Positions 1-6,393 of a stretch of DNA of 10,892 nucleotides are shown one piece after another. Location: NCBI GenBank assembly GCA_021785335.1, contig JAJYFW010000023.1, positions 1-10,892 on the forward strand, read 5' to 3'. Within the stretch, counting starts at the first letter, position 1. Every line of letters begins with the position of its first letter. Under the pieces are notes generated by a model, which saw only the letters and a program-made list of their open reading frames with translations, was not told where the DNA came from and searched no databases. Made by a program: the position numbers and the translations under genes. The stretch is from Pseudomonadota bacterium (lineage in GTDB: Bacteria > Pseudomonadota > Alphaproteobacteria > Acetobacterales > Acetobacteraceae).

Positions 1-1
1 C

Positions 2-484
2 GCCAACCTCGCGGGCGGCGGCGAGCCGGACGGGCCGGAGCACGAGTATTACCCCTCCCCGCTGTTCGAACCCTATATCGGGCGCCGGCGCAGGATCGGC
101 TGGGACCTCTACGGTCTGCTCGGCATTGCCCGCGGCGAGCGCGACAAGGCGCGGGCGCATGTCGAGCGCAACCTGGGTTTCTTCGGCGCGCCGGTCGGGC
201 TGCTGCTGCTCGCCGACCGCAGGCTCGAGATCGGCAGTTGGCTCGATCTCGGCATGTTCCTGCAAAGCCTCGCCATCGCGGCGCGGGCGCGCGGGCTCGG
301 GACGTGCCCCATGGCGGTTTTCGCCGAGCACCCGCGCGCCATCCGCCGCCTGCTCGGGGTCAGCGCGCAGGACCGCGTCGTCTGCGGCATGGCGATCGGG
401 CACGAAGACCGTTCGGCCCCGGCCAACGCGCTGCGAACCGAGCGCGTGCCGGCGACTTCGTTTGCGGAGTTCCGCGGTTTCTGA
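2..484 (+). CDS. Nitroreductase family protein, C-terminal 160 residues (5' end outside window)
   Basis: This is the C-terminal part of an FMN-dependent nitroreductase-fold flavoenzyme, a cytosolic family that uses NAD(P)H to reduce nitroaromatics, quinones or related electrophiles. The reading frame is open from base 2 to a TGA at 482-484. Visible family hallmarks, numbered in the fragment, are YYPSPLFEPY (16-25), the WLDLGMFLQSLAIAARARGLGTC helix and turn (80-102), the CGMAIGHED strand (128-136) and the ANALRTER tail (141-148). These match the PnbA-like nitroreductase branch and contribute FMN contacts and the dimer interface. The N-terminal half, including the Arg/Ser-rich FMN phosphate site, lies upstream of the window. 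The gene lies 75 bases before msrB on the same strand, so a redox or stress-related transcription unit is possible. Family assignment is confident; the substrate is unknown. Confidence 0.88.
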   Translation, partial: ANLAGGGEPDGPEHEYYPSPLFEPYIGRRRRIGWDLYGLLGIARGERDKARAHVERNLGFFGAPVGLLLLADRRLEIGSWLDLGMFLQSLAIAARARGLGTCPMAVFAEHPRAIRRLLGVSAQDRVVCGMAIGHEDRSAPANALRTERVPATSFAEFRGF

Positions 485-559
485 CGTCTGAAACGGATCG
501 GCTCCCGATGCGTTGACGCTTTGCCCATTGGCGACCACATCGAGCGCAGGAGGTGACGC

Positions 560-988
560 ATGGCCGAGACCACGACGCAGCCCATGACCGAGGAGGAATG
601 GCGCCGGAAACTGACGCCGGAGCAGTTCCGCGTGTTGCGCCAGCACGGCACGGAACGGGCCGGCACCTCGGACTTCAACCACGAGAAGCGCTCTGGCGTG
701 TTCACCTGCGCCGGCTGCGGCGCCGAGTTGTTCGAGGCCGCGACGAAATACGAGAGCGGCAGCGGCTGGCCGAGTTTCTGGGCGCCCATCGAGGGGGCGG
801 TCGACACCGCAAGCGACCGCTCCTTCCTCATGGCCCGCACCGAGGTGCATTGCGCGCGCTGCGGCGGCCATCTCGGCCATGTCTTTCCGGATGGGCCGAA
901 GCCCACGGGCCTGCGCTACTGCATGAACGGCGCGGCCATGGGGTTCACGCCGGCGCAAGGGGCTGGCAAGCCAGGCAACCAAACTTAA
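560..988 (+). CDS. msrB: Peptide-methionine (R)-S-oxide reductase MsrB, 1-Cys type
   Basis: MsrB reduces the R epimer of methionine sulfoxide in oxidised proteins, in the cytosol. The 142-residue length is normal for the family. The structural zinc site is complete, with CAGC (Cys50, Cys53) and CARC (Cys98, Cys101). The core motifs SGSGWPSFW (66-74), [12 protein letters not shown] (102-113) and GLRYCMN (117-123) are present, and Cys121 is the catalytic nucleophile. The usual resolving cysteine in SGCGWPSF is Ser68 here, and there is no other cysteine, so this is a 1-Cys MsrB that should regenerate through thioredoxin or another thiol directly. The start is fixed by a strong SD (AGGAGG, 548-553) six bases before ATG 560; the alternative Met9 has no comparable SD. 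It follows the nitroreductase by 75 bases, which fits a shared oxidative-stress context. No signal peptide is seen. Confidence 0.96.
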   Translation: MAETTTQPMTEEEWRRKLTPEQFRVLRQHGTERAGTSDFNHEKRSGVFTCAGCGAELFEAATKYESGSGWPSFWAPIEGAVDTASDRSFLMARTEVHCARCGGHLGHVFPDGPKPTGLRYCMNGAAMGFTPAQGAGKPGNQT

Positions 989-1022
989 AATCAGACAACG
1001 TTTGTTTTCTGGATCCCCGGCG

Positions 1023-1213
1023 CCCGCCCATGCATCTTGCGCATGTCGGCGGGGCGGAGGGGTGCTCCCGTCGCCGGCAGAGCAAGGCTGGCGTCAATGG
1101 CGACGTTCAGGTTTTCGCCAATCGGGTGACCGCCGCCGCTTACAGCGGGCGGTCGTTTCGGGTGGCGACTTCCCGCTTCCGCGCTCGCCGGGGACCATGG
1201 CCCCGGCGAGCGC
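1023..1213 (+). other. Gene-free gap (989-1340) with a run of potential stem-loops
   Basis: The 352 bases between msrB and the DHA2 transporter hold no frame with convincing codon structure or SD. By eye there are five successive inverted repeats. They are CCCGCC+CATGC with GCATG+GGCGGG (1023-1053, TC bulge), CGCCGGC/GCTGGCG (1072-1093, one G-U pair, 8-nt loop), TGGCGA/TCGCCA (1098-1120, 11-nt loop), GCGGG+GTCG with CGAC+CCCGC (1145-1176, 2x2 internal loop) and the perfect 13-bp hairpin at 1181-1213. They could form a structured 5' leader of the transporter gene, a small RNA ended by the last hairpin, or chance pairing in GC-rich DNA. No known riboswitch class is recognised. After it come a run of nine C (1239-1247) and a GCACATGTGC palindrome (1263-1272). 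Confidence 0.3.
1181..1213 (+). terminator. Perfect 13-bp GC-rich hairpin, candidate transcription terminator
   Basis: GCGCTCGCCGGGG (1181-1193) and CCCCGGCGAGCGC (1201-1213) are exact reverse complements around a 7-nt loop. The following bases, ACTCATTTAAGG, are only weakly T-rich, so this is not a classic intrinsic terminator, but GC-rich bacteria often tolerate poor U-tracts. It lies 193 bases after msrB and 128 bases before the next start, which suits ending the upstream transcript or a small RNA. An attenuator or protein-binding hairpin is the alternative. Confidence 0.45.
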
Positions 1214-1340
1214 ACTCATTTAAGGCCTGCCGCCCTCGCCCCCCCCCTCGGGCGACGTGACGGCACATGTGCAGAACCGGCATGGCGCGACGGCGCGGGT
1301 CCACGTTAGATAGCCCGATGCCGCACCTGCGAAGGCCGCG

Positions 1341-2897
1341 ATGGACGCGCCCGTCCCGAACCTGACCGAAGACCTCGCCGCTTCCATCGCCGACGCCGAT
1401 TACGACGTGCCGCACTTCTCCCACGCGGAGATCAAGCGCGTCATCTTCGGCATCCTGCTCTGCATGCTGATGGCGGCGATCGACCAGACCGTGGTGGTCC
1501 CCGCGGTGCCGGCGATCGCCGCGGACCTCGGCGGCTTCGACCACCTGGCCTGGATCGTCTCTGCCTATCTGCTCACCTCGACCGCGGCGACGCCGATCTA
1601 TGGCAAGCTTTCGGACGTTTATGGCCGCCGGGCGTTGCTGATCCCGGCCATCATCGTGTTCGTCGGCGCCTCCTGCTTTTGCGCCCTGTCGCAGTCGCTG
1701 ATGCAGCTTATCGCCGCGCGTGCACTGCAGGGAATTGGCGGCGCCGGGCTGATGACCATGGCGCAGTCGGCGATCGCGGACGTCGTGGCACCGCGCGAGC
1801 GCGGGCGCTACCAGGGCTACATGGCCGGCACATGGGGAGTGGCGAGCGTTTTCGGCCCGATCCTCGGCGGCTGGATCACCGTCGCGCTCTCCTGGCGCTG
1901 GATCTTCTGGATCAACCTGCCGATCGGCGTCCTCGCAGTGATCCTTTCCAACCGCGCGCTCAAGCTGCTCAAGCCGCGTGGCGGCAACCTGCGCATCGAC
2001 TACGCGGGCGCCGCGCTGCTGACGGCCGTCATCACCGCGTTCCTGCTGCTGATGAGCTGGGGCGGAACGCTCTATGCCTGGACCGCGCCGCCGATGCTCG
2101 CGCTCGCGGTGGCGATGCTCGTGTTGCTAGTGCTGCTGGTGGTACGCGAGCGCCTGGCGCCGGACCCGCTGCTGCCGCCGCGGCTGTTCGCCAACGGCGG
2201 CATCATCGGCGGCATCGCCGTCGCCGCCGCCTGCTCGGCGGTGATCTTCGGCACGACGTTCCTGCTGCCGCTGTTCTTCCAGCTCGCGCGCGGGGCCAAT
2301 GCGGCGGTTTCCGGCACCATGATCGTGCCGTTCCTCGGGACCAACACGCTCGGCGCCATCATCTCCGGCCAGCTCTGCCGGCGCTATGGCAAGACGCGCG
2401 GCATCATGCTGGGCGGCCTGGCGCCGTCGGTTCTCGGTTTCGTGCTGCTCGCGACAGCCGGGCCCGACACGTCGCTGGGCCTGCTGGTCCTCTACATGTC
2501 GCTGGTGGGACTCACCATCGGCGTCTGCATGCCGGCGAGCCTGGTTACGGTCCAGAGCGCCGCGGCGCACCGCGACGTGGGGGCGGCGACCGGAGCGATG
2601 CTCTTCCTGCGCGCCATGGGCGGCGCCTTCGGCTCGACCCTGGTCGGCGCGCTGCTGACCGGCCGCTTCGCCTCGACGCTCGCCGCCGCAGGGCTGCCGC
2701 CGCTCGACCTCGGCACACTGCGCGACCGTGGCGGGCTCGCGGGCCTGGCGCCGGCGATGCGCGCGGGGGCCAGCGCGGCCCTCTCGAGCGGGTTCCTGTG
2801 GTCGTTCGGCGCCTGCGCGGCGCTGGCTGCGGTGGGGCTCGCCGTCGCTCTCGTCATGCCCGATCTCGTGCTGAAATCCGGCGAGAAGCACGCCTAG
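1341..2897 (+). CDS. DHA2-family (14-TM) MFS transporter, EmrB/QacA-like
   Basis: This 518-residue inner-membrane secondary transporter belongs to the drug:H+ antiporter-2 branch of the major facilitator superfamily, which mostly exports hydrophobic compounds using the proton gradient. After a cytosolic N-terminus of about 32 residues come the family motifs: DQTVVVPAVPAIAADL (48-63, motif D1), GKLSDVYGRR (88-97, motif A), RALQGIGGAG (127-136, motif B), the GPILGG antiporter motif C (172-177) and WRWIFWINLPIG (185-196). The length and the second-half hydrophobic segments fit 14 TM helices. ATG 1341 has a modest SD (GAAGG, 1331-1335). The stop is 50 bases before the M20 amidohydrolase, so the genes are probably cotranscribed. 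In that setting the transporter may move a substrate or product of the hydrolases rather than a drug. The family is sure and the cargo unknown. Confidence 0.93.
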   Translation: MDAPVPNLTEDLAASIADADYDVPHFSHAEIKRVIFGILLCMLMAAIDQTVVVPAVPAIAADLGGFDHLAWIVSAYLLTSTAATPIYGKLSDVYGRRALLIPAIIVFVGASCFCALSQSLMQLIAARALQGIGGAGLMTMAQSAIADVVAPRERGRYQGYMAGTWGVASVFGPILGGWITVALSWRWIFWINLPIGVLAVILSNRALKLLKPRGGNLRIDYAGAALLTAVITAFLLLMSWGGTLYAWTAPPMLALAVAMLVLLVLLVVRERLAPDPLLPPRLFANGGIIGGIAVAAACSAVIFGTTFLLPLFFQLARGANAAVSGTMIVPFLGTNTLGAIISGQLCRRYGKTRGIMLGGLAPSVLGFVLLATAGPDTSLGLLVLYMSLVGLTIGVCMPASLVTVQSAAAHRDVGAATGAMLFLRAMGGAFGSTLVGALLTGRFASTLAAAGLPPLDLGTLRDRGGLAGLAPAMRAGASAALSSGFLWSFGACAALAAVGLAVALVMPDLVLKSGEKHA

Positions 2898-2947
2898 GCG
2901 GTCGCGGACAAGGACGGCGGGATCGGCGCGGCACAGGAGGGGGCGCG

Positions 2948-4120
2948 ATGAACATCGACGAAGCGTTCTGGGCCGGGTTGCGGGAATGGCGGCGGGATTT
3001 CCACGCGCATCCGGAATTCGGGTTCGAGGAGCAGCGAACCAGCCGGAAAGTGGCGGAACGGCTGCGCGGATTCGGCTTCGACGAGGTGGTCGAGGGCGTG
3101 GGCGGCACCGGCGTGGTGGCGACACTGCGGCGGGGCAGCGCCAACCGCTCCGTCGCGCTGCGCGCCGACATGGACGCGCTGCGCATCGCCGAGCGCGGCG
3201 ACCTCGCGCACCGGTCGCAGAACCCCGGCGTCATGCACGCCTGCGGCCATGACGGGCACACCGCGATGCTGCTGGGGGCGGCGCGCATCCTCGCGGCCGA
3301 GGGCGGATTCGACGGCACGGTCCGGTTCGTCTTCCAGCCCGCCGAGGAGTGGGGCAAGGGCGCGCTGGCGATGCTGGCCGATGGGCTCCTGGAGCGGTTT
3401 CCCTTCGACGAGATCTATGGGCTGCACAACATGCCCGGCCTGCCGCTCGGCACGTTCCGCGCCCGGGCGGGAGCCGTGATGTCGGCCGAGGATAATTTCG
3501 AGATCGTTCTGAACGGCGTGGGCGGGCATGCCTCGCGGCCCGACGCCGGGCGCGAGGTGCTGGTCGCGGCCTGCGCCCTGGTGTTGAGCCTGCAGACCAT
3601 CGTCTCGCGGCGCGTGGCGCCGGGCGAGGCGGCCGTCGTCTCCGTGACCGAATTGCTCACCGACGGCACGCGCAACGTGCTGCCAGGGACCGCTCGTATC
3701 CTTGGCGACGCGCGGAGCTTTCGGCCCGAGGTGAGCGAAGCGATCGAGGGGGAGATGCGGCGTATCGCAGCAGGGGTCGCCGCGAGCCATGGGCTCGGCT
3801 GCGAAGTCGCCTACACGCGCGAGTTCGTGCCCACCGTCAACGACGCGGATGCCGCGGCGGCGGCGCTGGCCGCGGCGCGCAAGGTCGCCGGCATCGAGAA
3901 CGTGGTCGACAATTTCCCGGCCAACACGGGATCTGAGGATTTCGCCCGCTTCCTGCGACACGCGCCAGGCTGCTTCGCGTTCATCGGCAACGGCGAGGAC
4001 TCGAAGCCGCTGCACAACCCCGCGTACGACTTCAACGACCAGGCGCTGCCGCACGGCACCAATTTCTTCGTGCAGATCGTCCGCGACCGCCTGCCTATCC
4101 GGGAGCCTCGCCATGACTGA
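2948..4120 (+). CDS. M20-family amidohydrolase (hippurate hydrolase / N-acyl-amino-acid amidohydrolase-like)
   Basis: This 390-residue cytosolic metallohydrolase resembles the hippurate/IAA-amino-acid/AbgB-type group, which cleaves the amide bond of N-acyl or N-aroyl amino acids. The N-terminal signature RRDFHAHPEFGFEE lies at 15-28 and RADMDAL at 72-78. The metal site is MHACGHDGHT (96-105; Cys99, His101), FQPAEE (129-134; Glu133 catalytic base, Glu134 ligand), His160 in GLHN and His356 in LHNP. GGHASRPDAG (192-201) begins the lid/dimerisation domain and NTGSEDF (326-332) marks the return to the catalytic domain. All expected residues are present. The reading frame is open far upstream, but ATG 2948 is chosen because AGGAGG (2935-2940) lies seven bases before it and homology begins there. 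The last codons overlap the next gene by eight bases (ATGACTGA), implying translational coupling. The substrate is not deducible. Confidence 0.93.
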   Translation: MNIDEAFWAGLREWRRDFHAHPEFGFEEQRTSRKVAERLRGFGFDEVVEGVGGTGVVATLRRGSANRSVALRADMDALRIAERGDLAHRSQNPGVMHACGHDGHTAMLLGAARILAAEGGFDGTVRFVFQPAEEWGKGALAMLADGLLERFPFDEIYGLHNMPGLPLGTFRARAGAVMSAEDNFEIVLNGVGGHASRPDAGREVLVAACALVLSLQTIVSRRVAPGEAAVVSVTELLTDGTRNVLPGTARILGDARSFRPEVSEAIEGEMRRIAAGVAASHGLGCEVAYTREFVPTVNDADAAAAALAAARKVAGIENVVDNFPANTGSEDFARFLRHAPGCFAFIGNGEDSKPLHNPAYDFNDQALPHGTNFFVQIVRDRLPIREPRHD

Positions 4121-5348
4121 ACTTTCCATCGATGCCGGCCGCCTGCTCGGGCGCCTGCGCGCGCTGGGAGACATCGGGCGCGACGGCGAGGGCAGGCTGA
4201 CGCGGCTCGCGGCCTCGGAGGAGGACCGGCAGGGGCGTGATCGCGTTGCCCTGTGGATGCGCGAGGCGGGGCTCGAGGTGATGGTGGACCGTGTCGGCAA
4301 CCTGTTCGGGCTGTGGCGGACGGGCGAGGCGGATGCCGCGCCGCTGATGCTCGGCTCGCATATCGACACCGTGATCAATGCCGGGATCTACGACGGCTGC
4401 CTCGGGGTGCTGAGCGGGCTCGAGGTGATCGAGACGCTCAAGGGCGGGGGGGCTACGCCGCGGCGACCGCTCGCGGTCGCGGCGTTCACGAATGAGGAGG
4501 GCGTTCGTTACGCGCCCGACATGCTTGGCTCGCTCGCCTATGCCGGCGGAATCGGTGTCGCGCAGGCGCTGGCCACGGTGGGCACGGATGGCACGGTGCT
4601 GGGCGAAGAGCTGTTGCGCATCGGCTATGCGGGGCCGCACGAGCCCGGCTTCCTGCGCCCGCACGCCTACCTCGAAATCCATGTCGAGCAGGGGCCGGTG
4701 CTGGAGCGCGAGCGCTTCCGGCTCGGCGCCGTGGAGAACGTGCAGGGCATTTCCTGGCAGCGCGTCACGATCGAGGGCGAGGCCAACCACGCCGGCACCA
4801 CGCCGATGGCGATGCGCCATGACGCCGGGCAGGCGGCGGCGCGGGTGGTGACGTTCCTGCGCGACCGCGTGACGCGCGGCAACGCGCCCACCGTCGCGAC
4901 CGTGGGCTCCATGGTGTTCGAACCGAACCTGATCAACGTGGTTCCCTCGCGCGCCAGCTTCACCGTCGACCTGCGCGACCCGGACGAGGAGCGGCTGCAG
5001 GCGGAGGAAGTGGCGCTGGCGCGCTATCTCGGGGAGCTGGCGGAGGCCGAGGGAGTCGTGATCCGTACCGAGCGCCTGGCGCGGTTCGCGCCGGTCGCCT
5101 TCGATGGCGCCGTGGTCGCGGCGATCGAGCAGGCGGCGGCGCGGCGCGGGCTGCGGTGCCGGCGCATGACCTCCGGCGCCGGGCACGATGCGCAGATGCT
5201 GGCGCGGCTCTGCCCCACCGCGATGATCTTCGTGCCCAGCATCGGCGGCATCAGCCACAACCCGCGCGAACACACGCCGGCGGAGGATCTCGTGTCGGGG
5301 GCGAACGTGCTGCTCGACGTCGCACGCGGGCTCTGCGGCGCCGCGTAG
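4113..5348 (+). CDS. Allantoate amidohydrolase / N-carbamoyl-L-amino-acid hydrolase-like M20 enzyme
   Basis: This 411-residue binuclear-metal hydrolase belongs to the AllC/HyuC/AmaB group, which hydrolyses carbamoyl or ureido C-N bonds (allantoate, N-carbamoyl amino acids, beta-ureidopropionate). Predicted metal ligands are His83 in GSHIDT, Asp94 in YDG, Glu128/Glu129 in FTNEEG, His190 in EIHVEQGPVLE and His382 in GISHNP. GEANHAGTTPM (222-232) carries His226 of the dimerisation domain, and NLINVVPSR...DLRDP supplies Asn275 and Arg288 at the expected substrate-carboxylate contacts. SGAGHDA (354-360) is also typical. The length equals that usual for AllC-type enzymes. ATG 4113 has GGGAG (4101-4105) seven bases upstream and overlaps the stop of the preceding M20 gene. 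No hydantoinase, allantoinase or ureidoglycolate gene is in the window, so the choice between allantoate and N-carbamoyl amino acids stays open. Confidence 0.92.
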   Translation: MTELSIDAGRLLGRLRALGDIGRDGEGRLTRLAASEEDRQGRDRVALWMREAGLEVMVDRVGNLFGLWRTGEADAAPLMLGSHIDTVINAGIYDGCLGVLSGLEVIETLKGGGATPRRPLAVAAFTNEEGVRYAPDMLGSLAYAGGIGVAQALATVGTDGTVLGEELLRIGYAGPHEPGFLRPHAYLEIHVEQGPVLERERFRLGAVENVQGISWQRVTIEGEANHAGTTPMAMRHDAGQAAARVVTFLRDRVTRGNAPTVATVGSMVFEPNLINVVPSRASFTVDLRDPDEERLQAEEVALARYLGELAEAEGVVIRTERLARFAPVAFDGAVVAAIEQAAARRGLRCRRMTSGAGHDAQMLARLCPTAMIFVPSIGGISHNPREHTPAEDLVSGANVLLDVARGLCGAA

Positions 5349-5389
5349 CCGCGGCGGGCTCGGCGCCGGGAAGCGGGGCGGAGCCGCGG
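5349..5389. terminator. Inverted repeat filling the gap between two convergent stop codons
   Basis: CCGCGGC (5349-5355) and GCCGCGG (5383-5389) are exact reverse complements. They begin immediately after the TAG of the + strand hydrolase and end immediately before the TCA (reverse TGA) of the - strand amidohydrolase. GGCTC (5357-5361) and GAGCC (5381-5385) offer an alternative stem, and CGGCGCCG (5361-5368) is a short palindrome in the loop. There is no T-tract on either side. A bidirectional termination or 3'-end stabilising role is plausible for convergent genes, but GC-rich chance pairing is possible. Confidence 0.35.
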
Positions 5390-6190
5390 TCAGGCCGCGA
5401 AATAGAGCCGCAGCGGATTGTCCGCGCCGATCTTACGCCGCGCCAGCGTGTCCGGCACCCAGGCGTGGAAATCCTCGATGGCCTTGCGGTAGCTCATGGA
5501 ACTCTCGAAGCTGGCGAAGGGTGAATCGCTCGCCCAGAGCAACCGGTCCGGCCCCGCGCGGCGCAGCAGCTCGCGCGCATAGGTCGCCGCGGCCGCGTCG
5601 CCGATGCGGTAGCCTGCCGACAGCTTTACCCAGGTGTTGCCCTTTTCGATCGAGCGGATCATGCGCCGGAACCCGTCGCATTCGATGCCCTTGCGGGGAT
5701 CGGGCGTGCCGAAATGGTCGATCACCAGTGTCACGCCGGTGCTCTCGAGCACGTCGATCAGCGCGGGGAGGCGCGCGCCCTCGGTATGAAGATGGACGTG
5801 CCAGCCGAGATCGCGCACGCGGCGGAACAGGCGCCGGTATTCGTAGCCCGAGATGTCCGGCACCATCGCCAGGCCCCGGAACATCAGCCGTATGCCGACG
5901 ACCCCGTTTCGCTTCATGTCCTCGAGCACCATCCGCTCGACCGACGGCTTGACGACAACGGTGCCGCGCAGCCGCTTGTGGCGCCGCAACGTCTCGATGG
6001 CGTAATCGTTGTAGTCGCCGAACAGGCTCGCGCCCGCCAGCACCGCGAGCTGCACGCCGTGCTCGTCGAGCTGGCGCAGGTAGTCCTCCGCCGTGAAATC
6101 GTAGTCCGGCGTGTGGCGCGGGTTGTCGATGAAGGGCATGTCACGGGTCCAGACATGCGCGTGACAATCGACGAGCGGGGGTTCGTTCAT
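5390..6190 (-). CDS. Amidohydrolase-2 family (LigI/PDC hydrolase-like) TIM-barrel hydrolase
   Basis: This 266-residue protein has the amidohydrolase-2 fold, whose members hydrolyse lactones such as 2-pyrone-4,6-dicarboxylate or sulfomuconolactone, or decarboxylate or hydrolyse small acids. The first barrel strand carries VDCHAHVW (7-14; His10, His12). Later elements are GIRLMF (99-104), HVHLH (131-135), VIDHFG (157-161, His159), LLWASDSPF (217-225, Asp222, the usual strand-8 catalytic Asp) and the C-terminal IGADNPLRLYF (254-264). ATG 6190 is preferred over upstream codons because the family begins at PPLVDCHAH and AGGT (6200-6197 on the complement) sits six bases before it. It is convergent with the carbamoyl hydrolase and divergent from the ACS transporter, a common arrangement for a transporter-hydrolase catabolic pair. 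Whether it binds metal, and which substrate it takes, cannot be told. Confidence 0.88.
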   Translation of the reverse strand: MNEPPLVDCHAHVWTRDMPFIDNPRHTPDYDFTAEDYLRQLDEHGVQLAVLAGASLFGDYNDYAIETLRRHKRLRGTVVVKPSVERMVLEDMKRNGVVGIRLMFRGLAMVPDISGYEYRRLFRRVRDLGWHVHLHTEGARLPALIDVLESTGVTLVIDHFGTPDPRKGIECDGFRRMIRSIEKGNTWVKLSAGYRIGDAAAATYARELLRRAGPDRLLWASDSPFASFESSMSYRKAIEDFHAWVPDTLARRKIGADNPLRLYFAA

Positions 6191-6393
6191 GACCGGACCT
6201 GCGGCTTGGCGTTGTGACACGCCTTGTCCTACAGACCCCGGCGCCGCTTGCCAAACCCGCCGTCGTTGACGAATCGCCACACCGCTGTTCCGCTTGGCTT
6301 TCGCCCGGCGCGAGCGATGCCTCCGGGACGCCGGCGAGAGGTGAACCTGTCAATAAGAGCCGCCCCGTGGGATGCGGCCGTGGGATGGAAGCG
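6191..6393. promoter_or_regulatory. Divergent intergenic region between amidohydrolase and ACS transporter
   Basis: These 203 bases must hold the start signals for both flanking genes. The clearest symmetric element is GGCGT-N6-ACGCC (6208-6223), whose near edge lies 18 bases before the amidohydrolase ATG, so it could be an operator or hairpin in its leader. TTGACA on the - strand (6353-6348) and TTGACG on the + strand (6266-6271) match a -35 box, but neither has a credible -10 at 16-18 bases. AATAAG (6352-6357) is a weak + strand -10 without a -35. No regulator gene is in the window. Confidence 0.3.
6365..6387 (+). repeat. Perfect 10-nt direct repeat, 13-base period, at the transporter start
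   Basis: CCGTGGGATG occurs at 6365-6374 and again at 6378-6387, separated by CGG. Each copy contains an ATG. The second (6385) is in frame with the transporter and the first (6372) is not, because the period is 13. The repeat may be a small tandem duplication, a direct-repeat binding site, or chance. It makes the choice between starts 6385 and 6394 uncertain. Confidence 0.5.

Noticed and set aside
513..541. TTGACG (513-518) as a -35 for msrB
   Set aside because: The hexamer at 17 bases (CACATC) matches a -10 at only two positions, so no promoter is called.
992..1011. Near-palindrome CAGACAA...TTGT...CTG with a short T-run right after msrB
   Set aside because: Only a 4-bp contiguous stem with a 3-base bulge; too weak to call an intrinsic terminator.
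1679..2947. Upstream in-frame extension of the M20 amidohydrolase
   Set aside because: It overlaps the DHA2 transporter in another frame and its translation is Arg/Ala-rich; the strong SD and homology begin at 2948.
2894..4378. Open frame of 494 codons on the - strand opposite the M20 gene
   Set aside because: Low-complexity Arg/Pro/Ser translation, antisense to a gene with all catalytic motifs; a GC-bias shadow.
4113..5348. Naming the gene allC or hyuC
   Set aside because: The motifs do not separate allantoate from N-carbamoyl-amino-acid hydrolases, and no allantoinase or hydantoinase neighbour is present.
6214..6393. Longer N-terminus for the ACS transporter
   Set aside because: The extra 60 residues are unlike the family and lie in the divergent promoter region; family-typical sequence starts at 6394.
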